A stretch of DNA of 37,991 nucleotides from Oscillibacter valericigenes (GTDB lineage: Bacteria > Bacillota > Clostridia > Oscillospirales > Oscillospiraceae). The stretch is taken from NCBI RefSeq assembly GCF_016902445.1, contig NZ_JACSNX010000023.1, positions 1-37,991 of the forward strand, read 5' to 3'. The notes beneath the pieces are model-generated. The model made no database searches. It saw only the letters and a list, made by a program, of their open reading frames with translations, and was not told the origin of the DNA. The translations under genes and the position numbers were made by a program. This document shows positions 30,060-37,991 of this stretch, one piece after another. Each line of letters begins with the position of its first letter. The stretch's first letter is position 1.

Positions 30060-31640
30060 ATGGAATTGGATCTGAATGTCTTGCGCCCCCAGGAGCGGAC
30101 GGCGCTGCAGCTGCGGCTGCTGTATGAGCGGGAGGGCTTTCAGAAATACCATATGGGCCGGTTTGAGGAATACGGCCTGTATCAGGAGAACCGCCGCTTT
30201 CTCTCCAGCGAGCAGGTCATCACCTTCACGGACCTGGATGGGCGGCTGCTGGCGCTGAAGCCGGACGTGACCCTCTCCATCGCCAAGAACGCCCAGGTGG
30301 CGCCCGGCGGCTGCGGCCGGTATTACTACCAGGAGAACGTCTACCGCCCCAGCCAGGAGAGCCACACCTTCCGGGAGATCAGCCAGATGGGCCTGGAGTG
30401 CATCGGCGCCGTGGACGCTGCCGCGGCGGCCCAGGTGGTGTCCCTGGCCCTGCGGAGCCTGGCGCTGACGGGGCGGGACTTCGTGCTGGAGATCAGCCAC
30501 ATGGGCTTCGTCACCGGCCTCTTTGACGCGGTGGGCGCTGACGAGGCCGTGCGGCCCAGGCTGCTCACCTGCATCCGGGACAAGAACGTCCACGAGCTGC
30601 GGCGGACCGCCGAGGCGGCGGGCCTGTCCCGCCAGGGGACGGACGCCCTGTGCCGCCTGGGGACGCTGGCGGGCCCCTGGCAGGAGGTCCTCGCCGCCGC
30701 GGAGCCCCTGGCTTTAAACGCCGCCATGGGCGCGGCGCTGGAGGCGCTGCGGGGCCTGTGCCGGGCGCTGGAGGATCAGGGCCAGACGGACTACTGGAAG
30801 CTGGACCTGTCCCTGGTGAACGACATGGAGTATTACAACGGCCTGGTGCTCCAGGGGTATCTGGCGGGCGCGCCCCGTGCGGTGCTGCGGGGCGGGCAGT
30901 ACGACCCCCTGGCGGAGCAGTTCCGCCCCGGCGCCCGGGCCATCGGCTTCGCACTGTACTTAGACGAGCTGGACCGCCTCTCCGACGAGGCGGCGGAGGA
31001 GCCGGCGGGCCCCGTGATGCTGAACGTGGCCCTGCCCAAGGGCCGCCTGGGGGACAAGGTCTACGACCTGCTGGCCGGCGTGGGCTACGGCTGCCCGGAG
31101 AACTACGCCGACACCCGGAAGCTGGTGGTGGAGAACCCCAGGGCGGGCATCCGCTATTTTCTCGTGAAGCCCAGCGACGTGGCCATCTACGTGGAGCACG
31201 GCGCGGCGGACATCGGCATCGTGGGCAAGGACATCCTGGCGGAGTCCGGCGCGGACGTGTATGAGCTGCTGGATACGGGCCTGGGCAGGTGCCGCATGTG
31301 CGTGGCCGGGCCCAAGGATTTTCAGGAGGACCAGAGCCGGGCCCTGCGGGTGGCCACCAAATTCGTGAACATCGCCAAGCGGTACTACGCCGCCCAGGGC
31401 CGGGACATCGACATCATCCAGCTGAACGGCTCCATCGAGCTGGCCCCCATCCTGGGCCTCTCCGACGTGATCGTGGACATCGTGGAGACCGGCACCACCC
31501 TGCGGGAGAACGACCTGAAGGTGCTGACGGAGTTCATGCCCATCTCGGCCCGCTTCATCGCCAACCGGGCCAGCTACCAGTTCAAGCACCGCCAGATCGA
31601 GACACTGCTGAAAAAGCTGACGGAGGTGACGGAGTCGTGA
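30060..31640 (+). CDS. hisG: HisZ-HisG fusion: ATP phosphoribosyltransferase regulatory and catalytic subunits in one chain
   Basis: A 526-aa protein catalysing the first step of histidine synthesis (ATP + PRPP). Residues 1-~315 are HisZ, a class II HisRS-like domain lacking tRNA ligase function ('FQKYHMGRFEEYGLY', 'LKPDVTLSIAKNAQ', 'RYYYQENVYRPSQESHTFREISQMGLE', 'AVLRGGQYDPL'). Residues 320-526 are short-form HisG ('LNVALPKGRLGDKVYDLL', 'VKPSDVAIYVEHGAADIGIVGKDIL', 'DVIVDIVETGTTLREN'). The frame is continuous across a short Glu/Ala-rich linker (EAAEEPAGP). Normally hisZ and hisG are separate genes that form a hetero-octamer. GGAAGGAG precedes the ATG. Confidence 0.95.
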   Translation: MELDLNVLRPQERTALQLRLLYEREGFQKYHMGRFEEYGLYQENRRFLSSEQVITFTDLDGRLLALKPDVTLSIAKNAQVAPGGCGRYYYQENVYRPSQESHTFREISQMGLECIGAVDAAAAAQVVSLALRSLALTGRDFVLEISHMGFVTGLFDAVGADEAVRPRLLTCIRDKNVHELRRTAEAAGLSRQGTDALCRLGTLAGPWQEVLAAAEPLALNAAMGAALEALRGLCRALEDQGQTDYWKLDLSLVNDMEYYNGLVLQGYLAGAPRAVLRGGQYDPLAEQFRPGARAIGFALYLDELDRLSDEAAEEPAGPVMLNVALPKGRLGDKVYDLLAGVGYGCPENYADTRKLVVENPRAGIRYFLVKPSDVAIYVEHGAADIGIVGKDILAESGADVYELLDTGLGRCRMCVAGPKDFQEDQSRALRVATKFVNIAKRYYAAQGRDIDIIQLNGSIELAPILGLSDVIVDIVETGTTLRENDLKVLTEFMPISARFIANRASYQFKHRQIETLLKKLTEVTES

Positions 31641-32923
31641 TCCCCATTTACGAGGCGGACCGGCTGGAGGATCTGCCCCTCTTTGACCGGGGACCCCAGG
31701 CGGAGGCGGACGTGGGCGCGGCGGTGGACGCCGTGCTGGAGGCCGTCCGCACCCGAGGCGACGAAGCCCTGCGGGAATACACCCGCCGGTTCGACGGCGC
31801 GGACCTCACCTCCTTTGAAGTGACCGAGGCGGAGATGGAGGCCGCCTGGGACAGCGTGGACGAGGACTTCCGGGAGACGCTGCGGCAGGCGGCGGCCAAC
31901 ATCCGCCGCTTCCATGAGGCCCAGGTCCACCGGGATTTCTGCCTGACGGACCGGCCCGGCGTGGTGCTGGGCCAGCGGTACACCCCCATCGAGAAGGTGG
32001 GGGTCTGCGTCCCCGGCAGCCCGGTGGCATTCCCCTCCACCATTCTGATGAACGTCATCCCCGCCAAAATCGCCGGGGTGCGGGAGATCGTGGTGGTGAC
32101 GCCGCCGGACGAAAACGGAGCCATCAGCGGTTCGGCCCTGGCGGCGGCGAAGATCGCCGGGGCGGACCGGGTGTTCAAGCTGGGCGGCGCCCAGGCGGTG
32201 GCGGCCCTGGCCTACGGCACGGAGACCGTCCCCCGGGTGGACAAGATCGTGGGCCCCGGCGGCGTCTTCGTGGCCGCCGCCAAGCGGAAGGTATTCGGCC
32301 AGGTGGCCATCGACATGATCGCCGGCCCCAGTGAGATCCTGGTGGTGGCGGACGGGAAGAGCGACCCCGCCTGGGCGGCGGCGGACCTGCTGAGCCAGGC
32401 GGAGCACGACACCCACGCCGCCGCCGTGCTGGTGACGGACAGCCGCCTCCTGGCGGAGGCGGTACAGCGGGAGATCGAGACCCAGCTGGCGGACCTGCCC
32501 CGGCGGGACATCGCCCGCAAGTCCCTGGAGGCCAACGGAAAGATCCTGGTGACGAAGGACCTGGCCGCGGCGGTGGAGGCCGCCAACCGCATCGCTCCGG
32601 AGCACCTGGAGCTGTGCGTGGACGATCCCTTTGCCCTGCTGCCCCTGGTGAAAAACGCCGGCAGCGTCTTTTTGGGCCGCCACACGCCGGAGGCGTTGGG
32701 GGACTACTTCGCCGGCCCCAACCACACCCTGCCCACCAGCGGCACGGCCCGGTTTTCCAGTCCCCTCAGCGTGGACGACTTTGTGAAAAAGACCCAGTTC
32801 ATCTACTACACCCGGGAGGCGCTGACCGACGCCGCCCCCCGGATCGCGGACTTCGCGGAGCGGGAGGGCCTCCACGGCCACGCCCGGTCCGCCCTGTCCC
32901 GCATGGAAGAGAAAGGAGAGTGA
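31637..32923 (+). CDS. hisD: Histidinol dehydrogenase
   Basis: A 428-aa NAD- and zinc-dependent enzyme for the last two steps from histidinol to histidine. Signatures: 'YTPIEKVGVCVPGS', 'PSTILMNVIPAKIAGV', 'KLGGAQAVAALAYGTETVPRVDKIVGPG', 'DMIAGPSEILVVAD', 'LLSQAEHD', 'IAPEHLEL'. The start is GTG at 31637-31639, overlapping the hisZG stop (GTGA), with GGAGGTGA 7 bases upstream. Confidence 0.97.
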   Translation: MIPIYEADRLEDLPLFDRGPQAEADVGAAVDAVLEAVRTRGDEALREYTRRFDGADLTSFEVTEAEMEAAWDSVDEDFRETLRQAAANIRRFHEAQVHRDFCLTDRPGVVLGQRYTPIEKVGVCVPGSPVAFPSTILMNVIPAKIAGVREIVVVTPPDENGAISGSALAAAKIAGADRVFKLGGAQAVAALAYGTETVPRVDKIVGPGGVFVAAAKRKVFGQVAIDMIAGPSEILVVADGKSDPAWAAADLLSQAEHDTHAAAVLVTDSRLLAEAVQREIETQLADLPRRDIARKSLEANGKILVTKDLAAAVEAANRIAPEHLELCVDDPFALLPLVKNAGSVFLGRHTPEALGDYFAGPNHTLPTSGTARFSSPLSVDDFVKKTQFIYYTREALTDAAPRIADFAEREGLHGHARSALSRMEEKGE

Positions 32924-32927
32924 CCCC

Positions 32928-33992
32928 ATGAGCCGCTGGATCTCTCAGGAGGCAGCGCGCCTGGCCCCCTACACCCCCGGCGAGCAGCCCCAGGATCAGC
33001 AGTATGTGAAGCTGAACACCAACGAGAGCCCCTTCCCCCCGTCCCCCAAGGTCTTAAAGGCCATCAACCGGGCGGAGATCCTGAAACTGAATCTGTATTC
33101 GGACCCCGCCTGCGCCGCCTTGACCGAGGCCATCGCCAGGCACTATGAGCTGAAGCCGGAGAACGTCCTGGCGGGCAACGGCTCCGACGAGGTGCTGGCC
33201 TTTGCCTTCCGGGCCTTCTGCGGCGCGGGAAGGCCCGTGGCCTACGCCGACATCACCTACGGGTTCTACAAGTCCCAGGCGGCCCTGTTCGGGCTGGATG
33301 TGAAGGTGATTCCCCTGCGGGAGGACTTCACCCTGAATGTGGACGACTACATGGACTTCCCCGGCACCATCGTCATCGCCAACCCCAACGCCCCCACCGG
33401 CATGGCCGTGCCCCGCTCGGACATCCAGCGGCTGCTGGACGCGGACCCGGACCGGGTGGTGATCGTGGACGAGGCGTATGTGGACTTCGGCGCCGAGAGC
33501 TGCGTGCCCATGATCTACCGGTATGACAACCTGCTGGTGACCCAGACCATGTCCAAAAGCCGGTCCCTGGCCGGCGGCCGGGTGGGCTACGCCCTGGGCA
33601 GCCCGGACCTGATCGCGGACCTGAACCGGGTGAAGTACAGCTTCCACCCCTACAACGTGAACCGGCTGTCCATGGCCGCGGGCGCCGCCGCCGTGGCGGA
33701 CGAGGCGTACTTCGCCGCCTGCACCGCCGCCATCCGGCAGACCCGGGCCTGGACCGTGGGCGAGCTGGAGAACCTGGGCTTCACCGTCCTGCCCTCCCAG
33801 GCCAACTTCGTCTTTGCCAAGCACCAGCAACTGCCCGGCGAGACCCTGTACCGGAAGCTGAAGGAGAACGGCATCCTGGTCCGGTGGTTCGACGCGGACC
33901 GCATCCGGGACTATGTCCGCATCACCATCGGCTCCATGGAGCAGATGGAGACCCTGGTGGAGGAGCTGACCGCCCTCCTGGAATGGCTGTAA
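32928..33992 (+). CDS. hisC: Histidinol-phosphate aminotransferase
   Basis: A 354-aa PLP-dependent aminotransferase. 'VKLNTNESPFPPSPKV' near the N-terminus, 'GNGSDEVLAF', 'NPNAPTG', 'VDEAYVDF' and the PLP lysine K210 in 'MSKSRSLAGGRVGYALG' are typical of HisC. AAAGGAG precedes the ATG, 4 bp after the hisD stop. It converts imidazole acetol-phosphate to histidinol-phosphate. Confidence 0.96.
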   Translation: MSRWISQEAARLAPYTPGEQPQDQQYVKLNTNESPFPPSPKVLKAINRAEILKLNLYSDPACAALTEAIARHYELKPENVLAGNGSDEVLAFAFRAFCGAGRPVAYADITYGFYKSQAALFGLDVKVIPLREDFTLNVDDYMDFPGTIVIANPNAPTGMAVPRSDIQRLLDADPDRVVIVDEAYVDFGAESCVPMIYRYDNLLVTQTMSKSRSLAGGRVGYALGSPDLIADLNRVKYSFHPYNVNRLSMAAGAAAVADEAYFAACTAAIRQTRAWTVGELENLGFTVLPSQANFVFAKHQQLPGETLYRKLKENGILVRWFDADRIRDYVRITIGSMEQMETLVEELTALLEWL

Positions 33993-34006
33993 AGGAGGGA
34001 GCGCGT

Positions 34007-34594
34007 ATGCGGACTGCCGACATCAAGCGGGACACCCGGGAGACCCGGATCCAGCTCTCCCTGGACCTGGACGGCACCGGAAAGGCGGACATCGCCACCG
34101 GCGTGGGGTTCCTGGACCACATGCTGGAGCTGTTCGCCCGCCACGGGGACTTTGACCTGACCGTCCGCTGCCAGGGGGACACTCAGGTGGACGGCCACCA
34201 CAGCGTGGAGGACATCGGCATCTGTCTGGGGCGGGCCTTTACAGAGGCCCTGGGGGACAAGCGGGGCATCACCCGCTACGGCCAGTTCCTCCTGCCCATG
34301 GACGAGACCCTGGTGCTGGTGGCCTGCGACCTCTCCGGCCGGGACTACCTGGGCTGGTCCGTGGACCTGCCTGCCCAGAAGGTGGGGGACTTCGACACGG
34401 AGCTGGGGAAGGAGTTCTTCCTGGCCTTTGTCCGGGCCTGCCCCATGTCCCTCCACATCCGCCAGATGGCGGGGGAGAACACCCACCACATTCTGGAGGC
34501 CGTATTCAAAGGTACCGGCCGGGCCTTGAAGATGGCCGCGGCCCTGGACGAAAAACACCGGGATGAAATTCCCAGCACGAAAGGTGTGCTGTAA
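34007..34594 (+). CDS. hisB: Imidazoleglycerol-phosphate dehydratase
   Basis: A 195-aa monofunctional dehydratase (no phosphatase domain). Manganese-binding repeats 'GFLDHMLELFARHG', 'DGHHSVEDIGICLG' and 'NTHHILEAVFKGTGRAL' are clear. I use the ATG at 34007-34009 with AAAGGAGG upstream; the open frame before it overlaps hisC and is not used. Confidence 0.97.
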   Translation: MRTADIKRDTRETRIQLSLDLDGTGKADIATGVGFLDHMLELFARHGDFDLTVRCQGDTQVDGHHSVEDIGICLGRAFTEALGDKRGITRYGQFLLPMDETLVLVACDLSGRDYLGWSVDLPAQKVGDFDTELGKEFFLAFVRACPMSLHIRQMAGENTHHILEAVFKGTGRALKMAAALDEKHRDEIPSTKGVL

Positions 34595-35206
34595 ATGATC
34601 GCGATCGTGGATTACGGCGTGGGGAACCTCTTTTCCCTGGTGTCCAGCCTGAAGGCCCTGGGCCTGGAGGCGGAGGTCACCGGCGACGCCGGACGCCTCC
34701 GGGCGGCGGACAGGATCATCCTGCCCGGCGTGGGCGCCTTCGGCGACGCCCGGCGGAAGCTGGACGACACCGGCCTGGTGCCGGTGCTCCTGGAGGAGGC
34801 GGAGAAAAAGCCCCTTTTGGGCATCTGTCTGGGGATGCAGCTGCTGTTCGACCGGGGGTTTGAGTACGGGGAGCACCCCGGCTTAGGGCTGGTGCCCGGC
34901 CAGGTGGTGGACCTCCACCAGGACCTGACGGACCAGACGCTGAAGGTCCCCCACATGGGCTGGAACAGCCTGCAGATCTTGCGGGACGACCCCCTGTTCC
35001 GCCATGTCCGGGACGGGGAGTACGTGTACTACGTCCACAGCTTCTACGCCCGGGACTGCGCCGAGAGCACCCTGGCCGCATCTCAGTACGGCAATGTGGC
35101 CGTCACCGGCGTGGTGCGCCGGGGGAACGTCTACGGCACGCAGTTCCACCCGGAGAAGTCCGGGGACACGGGCCTGCGGCTGCTGCGGGCCTTCGCGGAA
35201 CTGTGA
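34595..35206 (+). CDS. hisH: Imidazole glycerol phosphate synthase, glutaminase subunit
   Basis: A 203-aa class I glutaminase that feeds ammonia to HisF. Triad: C78 (LGICLGMQ), H185 and E187 (QFHPEKSG). 'ILPGVGAFGDA' and 'VPHMGWNSL' are family marks. The ATG follows the hisB stop directly, with AAAGG about 8 bases upstream. Confidence 0.97.
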   Translation: MIAIVDYGVGNLFSLVSSLKALGLEAEVTGDAGRLRAADRIILPGVGAFGDARRKLDDTGLVPVLLEEAEKKPLLGICLGMQLLFDRGFEYGEHPGLGLVPGQVVDLHQDLTDQTLKVPHMGWNSLQILRDDPLFRHVRDGEYVYYVHSFYARDCAESTLAASQYGNVAVTGVVRRGNVYGTQFHPEKSGDTGLRLLRAFAEL

Positions 35207-35218
35207 GGAGGGGTGCGC

Positions 35219-35698
35219 ATGCGACCTATGAGAAGACAGGACCGGGCCGTCACGGACCCGGAGAAGATCCGGGCGGTCATCGATGCTTGTGAAGTCTGCC
35301 GCCTGGGCTTTCAGGACGGCAGAGGCGTCTACGTGGTGCCGGTGAACTTCGGCCACGCGGTGGAGGACGGACGCCACGTCTTTTACTTCCACGGCGCCGC
35401 CGAGGGCCGGAAGCTGGACCTGGTCCGCCGGAACGGCTGGGCCGGGTTCGAGCTGGACACCGGCTACCGGCTCCAGGGGGCGGAGGAGGCCTGCGGCTAC
35501 ACGGCCGCCTTCCGGAGCGTCATCGGCGAGGGCCCCATCCGCGTGGTGGAGGACCCGTCGGAGAAGCGACGGGGCCTGGCCGCCATCATGCGCCAGAGCA
35601 CAGGCCGGGGAGACTGGACCTTCCCGGCCGGGGCGGTGGACGCCGTGTGCGTCCTGCGGCTGGAGGCGGAGGAACTCTCCTGCAAGGAGCACCTCTGA
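35219..35698 (+). CDS. Pyridoxamine 5'-phosphate oxidase-family (NimA-like) protein within the histidine operon
   Basis: A 159-aa flavin-binding split-barrel protein, similar to the NimA/5-nitroimidazole-reductase group: 'MRRQDRAVTDPEKIRAVI', 'CEVCRLGFQDGRGVYVVPVNFGH', 'FYFHGAAEGRKLDLVRRN', 'YRSVIGEG'-like segment (FRSVIGEGPIRVV). I choose the ATG at 35219-35221, 5 bases after GAGGAGGGG. It sits between hisH and hisA in the same direction with gaps of 12 and 34 bp, so it is co-transcribed. It has no known role in histidine synthesis; it may be a passenger or detoxify a reactive intermediate. Confidence 0.9.
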   Translation: MRPMRRQDRAVTDPEKIRAVIDACEVCRLGFQDGRGVYVVPVNFGHAVEDGRHVFYFHGAAEGRKLDLVRRNGWAGFELDTGYRLQGAEEACGYTAAFRSVIGEGPIRVVEDPSEKRRGLAAIMRQSTGRGDWTFPAGAVDAVCVLRLEAEELSCKEHL

Positions 35699-35732
35699 AC
35701 AGCGGCCAATGACCCAGAGAAGGAGCGAGCAT

Positions 35733-36452
35733 ATGCAGATTTTTCCCGCCATCGACCTGCGGGGCGGACAGGTGGTCCGCCTGTACCAGGGGGATTATGA
35801 CAGAGAGACGGTCTACGCCGCGGATCCCTGCGCCGTGGCCCGGAGCTTTCTCGCCGCCGGGGCCAGGTACCTCCACGTGGTGGACCTGGACGGCGCCAAG
35901 GACGGCACGTTGGCCAACTTTGACACCATCGCCGCCATTGTGAAGCAGGGCGGCTTGTACATCGAGGTGGGCGGCGGCATCCGCACCGAGGACCGCATCC
36001 GCCGGTACCTGGACCTGGGGGTGGGCCGGTGCATTTTGGGCACCATTGCGGTGAAAGACTTCGCCTTCACGGAGCGGATGGCCCGGACCTACGGCGACAG
36101 AATTGCCGTGGGCGTGGACGCCCGGGACGGCTATGTGGCCGTCAGCGGGTGGAAGGAGCTCTCCGCTGAGCGCGGCGTGGACTTCTGCCGCCGCCTCCGG
36201 GACGCCGGGGTGAAAACCGTCATCTATACCGACATCAGCCGGGACGGGGCGGAGGCGGGCACGAACCTGGACCTCTACCGGGAGCTCTCGGAGATCCAGG
36301 GCCTGGACATCACCGCCTCCGGCGGTGTCAGCAGCATCGAGGAATTGAAGGAGCTCCAGCGGATCGGCACCAGGGCCGCCATTCTGGGCAAGGCCCTGTA
36401 CACCGGCCGGCTGGATCTGAAAACGGTGATCGCGGAGGTGGGCGCGTGTTAG
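35733..36452 (+). CDS. hisA: ProFAR isomerase (1-(5-phosphoribosyl)-5-[(5-phosphoribosylamino)methylideneamino]imidazole-4-carboxamide isomerase)
   Basis: A 239-aa (beta-alpha)8 barrel. Catalytic D8 in 'FPAIDLRGGQVVRLYQGDY' and the partner Asp in 'YTDISRDGAEAGTN' are present, plus phosphate loops 'VGGGIRT' and 'ASGGVSS'. AAGGAG precedes the ATG at 35733. Its stop overlaps the hisF start. Confidence 0.97.
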   Translation: MQIFPAIDLRGGQVVRLYQGDYDRETVYAADPCAVARSFLAAGARYLHVVDLDGAKDGTLANFDTIAAIVKQGGLYIEVGGGIRTEDRIRRYLDLGVGRCILGTIAVKDFAFTERMARTYGDRIAVGVDARDGYVAVSGWKELSAERGVDFCRRLRDAGVKTVIYTDISRDGAEAGTNLDLYRELSEIQGLDITASGGVSSIEELKELQRIGTRAAILGKALYTGRLDLKTVIAEVGAC

Positions 36453-37201
36453 CCAAGCGGATCATCCCTTGCCTGGACGTGAAGGACGGCCGGGTGGTGA
36501 AGGGGACCAATTTTGAAGGGCTCCGGGACATGGCGGACCCGGTGGAGATGGCCCGGTTCTACAACGAGTCCGGGGCGGACGAGCTGGTGTTTTACGACAT
36601 CACCGCCTCTGTGGAGGGCCGCAACCTGTTCACGGACATCCTGCGGCGGGTGGCCTCCGAAATTTTCATCCCCCTGACCGTGGGGGGCGGCATCCGGACG
36701 CTGGAGGACTTCGACCGCGTTCTCAAGTGCGGCGCCGACAAGGTGAGCGTCAACTCCGGCGCCATCGCGGACCCCACCATCATCGCCGCGGCGGCCAAGA
36801 AGTACGGCGACCAGTGCGTGGTGCTCTCCATGGACGTAAAAAGGGTGGACGGCCAGTTCCGTCTCTTCGCCAAGGGCGGCCGGGAGGACACCGGCATCGA
36901 CGCCATGGAGTGGGCCGTCCGGGGCGTTGGAGACGGCGCCGGGGAGATCGTGCTGAACTCCATCGACACCGACGGGGTGAAGCAAGGCTTCGACCTGGAG
37001 ATGCTGGACGCCCTGGCGCAGCGTGTCCACGTGCCCATCATCGCCAGCGGCGGCGCCGGGAAGAGGGAGGACTTCGCGGAGCTCTTCACCCACCCCGGCA
37101 TCGACGCCGGGCTGGCGGCCTCCATCTTCCACACCCGGCAGGTGGACATTAAGGAATTGAAGCGCTATCTGCGGGCGCAGGGTGTGGAGATGCGGATCTA
37201 A
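36446..37201 (+). CDS. hisF: Imidazole glycerol phosphate synthase, cyclase subunit
   Basis: A 251-aa (beta-alpha)8 barrel, partner of HisH. Catalytic D11 (IPCLDVKDGRVVKG) and the Asp in 'LNSIDTDGVK' are visible, with phosphate sites 'VGGGIRT' and 'ASGGAGK'. The start is GTG at 36446-36448 inside the last codons of hisA (7-bp overlap), with GGAGGTGG upstream. It is the last gene of the window's operon; hisI and hisE do not follow. Confidence 0.97.
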   Translation: MLAKRIIPCLDVKDGRVVKGTNFEGLRDMADPVEMARFYNESGADELVFYDITASVEGRNLFTDILRRVASEIFIPLTVGGGIRTLEDFDRVLKCGADKVSVNSGAIADPTIIAAAAKKYGDQCVVLSMDVKRVDGQFRLFAKGGREDTGIDAMEWAVRGVGDGAGEIVLNSIDTDGVKQGFDLEMLDALAQRVHVPIIASGGAGKREDFAELFTHPGIDAGLAASIFHTRQVDIKELKRYLRAQGVEMRI

Positions 37202-37202
37202 G

Positions 37203-37220
37203 AAGGCCTCCGGCCTTCGG
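37203..37220 (+). terminator. Weak hairpin after hisF
   Basis: GAAGGCC-TCC-GGCCTTC right after the stop codon, with no U-run. Larger folding with CCTCCGG...CCGGAGG is possible. Termination here is uncertain. Confidence 0.4.
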
Positions 37221-37288
37221 GGACGATGGGCCGCCGGAGGTTGGCCACGGGGGATTCTGCTCCCGCAGGGGGCTTGTCCAGCGGGGAT

Positions 37289-37972
37289 GCGCCCCCCATT
37301 CTCTTTTTGGTCTTGCCCAAAAAGAGAATGCGCCGCGCCCGGTGGAAGAGAAAAAGGCGCTAAGCGCGCTCCGGTGCAGCGGCCCTCCGCGCGCGACGGG
37401 GGTCGGCGTATCGGTGCCTGCTCCGATTTGGGCTGGCCTTCGGGCACGCTTGGGTCTTCTGCGAGGTCGATGCTGCCGTCCCGTGCCGGATGGTGCCCAG
37501 GTCGTCGGGGTGGTCGTCGCATTGAATTGCTTCTCTTTTCGCTGCCGCTGGCCTGGTGGTCGATGGGAGCCGGTGGAACGGGCCGATGAGGGCATCGGCC
37601 CCTACGGGGATGCCGAAAGCCATCGCCCCCATTGTAGGGGAAGACGCCCTCGTCCACCCGGTAGTACAGGCCCCTACAATTGCCCAGGTAGCGCGTAGCG
37701 AAGCGGAACGCGCGGAAAGAGAAACTGGTCAAATGCGTGCTTGCACCCCGACCCAAGACGCACCCGCGCCGCGGGAATCCGCCGTCAAGTCCGCATCGCA
37801 CCCCGCCGCGCCCGTCGGGGAGTCATCGCAAATCCGCAGGCACCATCTCACGCCGACCCCCGTACAGCAACTTTGCACGGATGTGCAAAGTTGCGACCAA
37901 AGCGTTTTTTCTCTTTGGACCGTGCACGGCCCGTTTCTCTTTTGGCAAGACCAAAAGAGAAATGGGGGGTGC
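37289..37972. mobile_element. Non-coding element with terminal inverted hairpin repeats
   Basis: About 680 bp without a credible gene. The left end (37289-37336) reads GCGCCCCCCATTCTC then TTTTTGGTCTTGCC and folds on itself. The right end (37931-37972), read on the minus strand, is GCACCCCCCATTTCTC then TTTTGGTCTTGCC, a close inverted copy that also folds. Inside are the palindrome GGCCGATGAGGGCATCGGCC (37581-37600), an ATTGTAGGGG/CCCCTACAAT pair (37631-37640 and 37671-37680) and a CAACTTTGCAC/GTGCAAAGTTG hairpin (37868-37893). This is the layout of a MITE-like or structured intergenic repeat. No target-site duplication was verified. Confidence 0.55.
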
Positions 37973-37991
37973 ATTGCCCAGCTATCAACAT

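Noticed and set aside
36449..37801. 450-aa minus-strand open frame and several shorter frames in 37149-37801
   Set aside because: Antisense to hisF and continuing into the repeat-like element; low-complexity products without ribosome sites.

Overview
The window is high-GC DNA from a spore-forming member of the Clostridia. It most resembles Oscillospiraceae-type gut Firmicutes such as Flavonifractor, Lawsonibacter or Dysosmobacter. The reasons are a canonical T-box leader, strong AGGAGG-type ribosome sites, SpoIIID, an LCP cell-wall enzyme, SLH domains and TTGACA-17-TATAAT promoters, all with GC-rich codon use. The genus is inference. I saw no tRNA, rRNA, CRISPR array or transposase gene.

Left part (1-7.6 kb, minus strand): two neighbouring ABC importers of the TrpXYZ type (COG2984/COG4120/COG1101). 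The first operon is lipoprotein, FAH-family enzyme, permease, ATPase. It starts behind a textbook T-box whose specifier reads as TGG (Trp). The second operon is lipoprotein, permease, ATPase. It has no convincing T-box. Its leader has a consensus-like promoter, a 35-codon ORF with a good ribosome site, a segment that can pair with the 5' arm of an intrinsic terminator, and then that terminator. This looks like classical leader-peptide attenuation, with Arg and Tyr codons just before the switch.

7.7-15.2 kb (minus strand): a CBS/DRTGG-type manganese pyrophosphatase, an aminopeptidase P-like enzyme, and CTP synthase (pyrG) with a long attenuator-like leader. Between pyrG and the peptidase is a 175-bp tandem repeat carrying extra, slightly different copies of the last codons of pyrG, plus a fourth degenerate copy. 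Next comes a YtrA-type operon (GntR regulator, ABC ATPase, ABC-2 permease, 35-aa ORF, zinc ribbon) with overlapping stop and start codons.

15.2-19.5 kb (plus strand): an LRR protein, a VWA/DUF2201 protein, a MoxR-type AAA+ ATPase and a NifU-like protein in one tight operon. 19.5-22.7 kb (minus strand): an SLH-transglutaminase exoprotein, an LCP ligase, a small unknown protein and SpoIIID. 22.9-25.7 kb (plus strand): a nitroreductase, then mtnA, deoD and a small protein (methylthioadenosine and purine salvage). 25.8-29.8 kb: an ECF sigma factor with its DUF4179 partner, a cupin, a MerR-RDD membrane-regulator fusion and an Xre repressor.

30.0-37.2 kb (plus strand): a histidine operon, hisZ-hisG fusion, hisD, hisC, hisB, hisH, a pyridoxamine-oxidase-family gene, hisA, hisF. 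Its promoter lies inside interleaved inverted repeats. hisI and hisE are not in the window. The last ~700 bp are non-coding and bounded by inverted hairpin repeats, like a non-autonomous mobile element.
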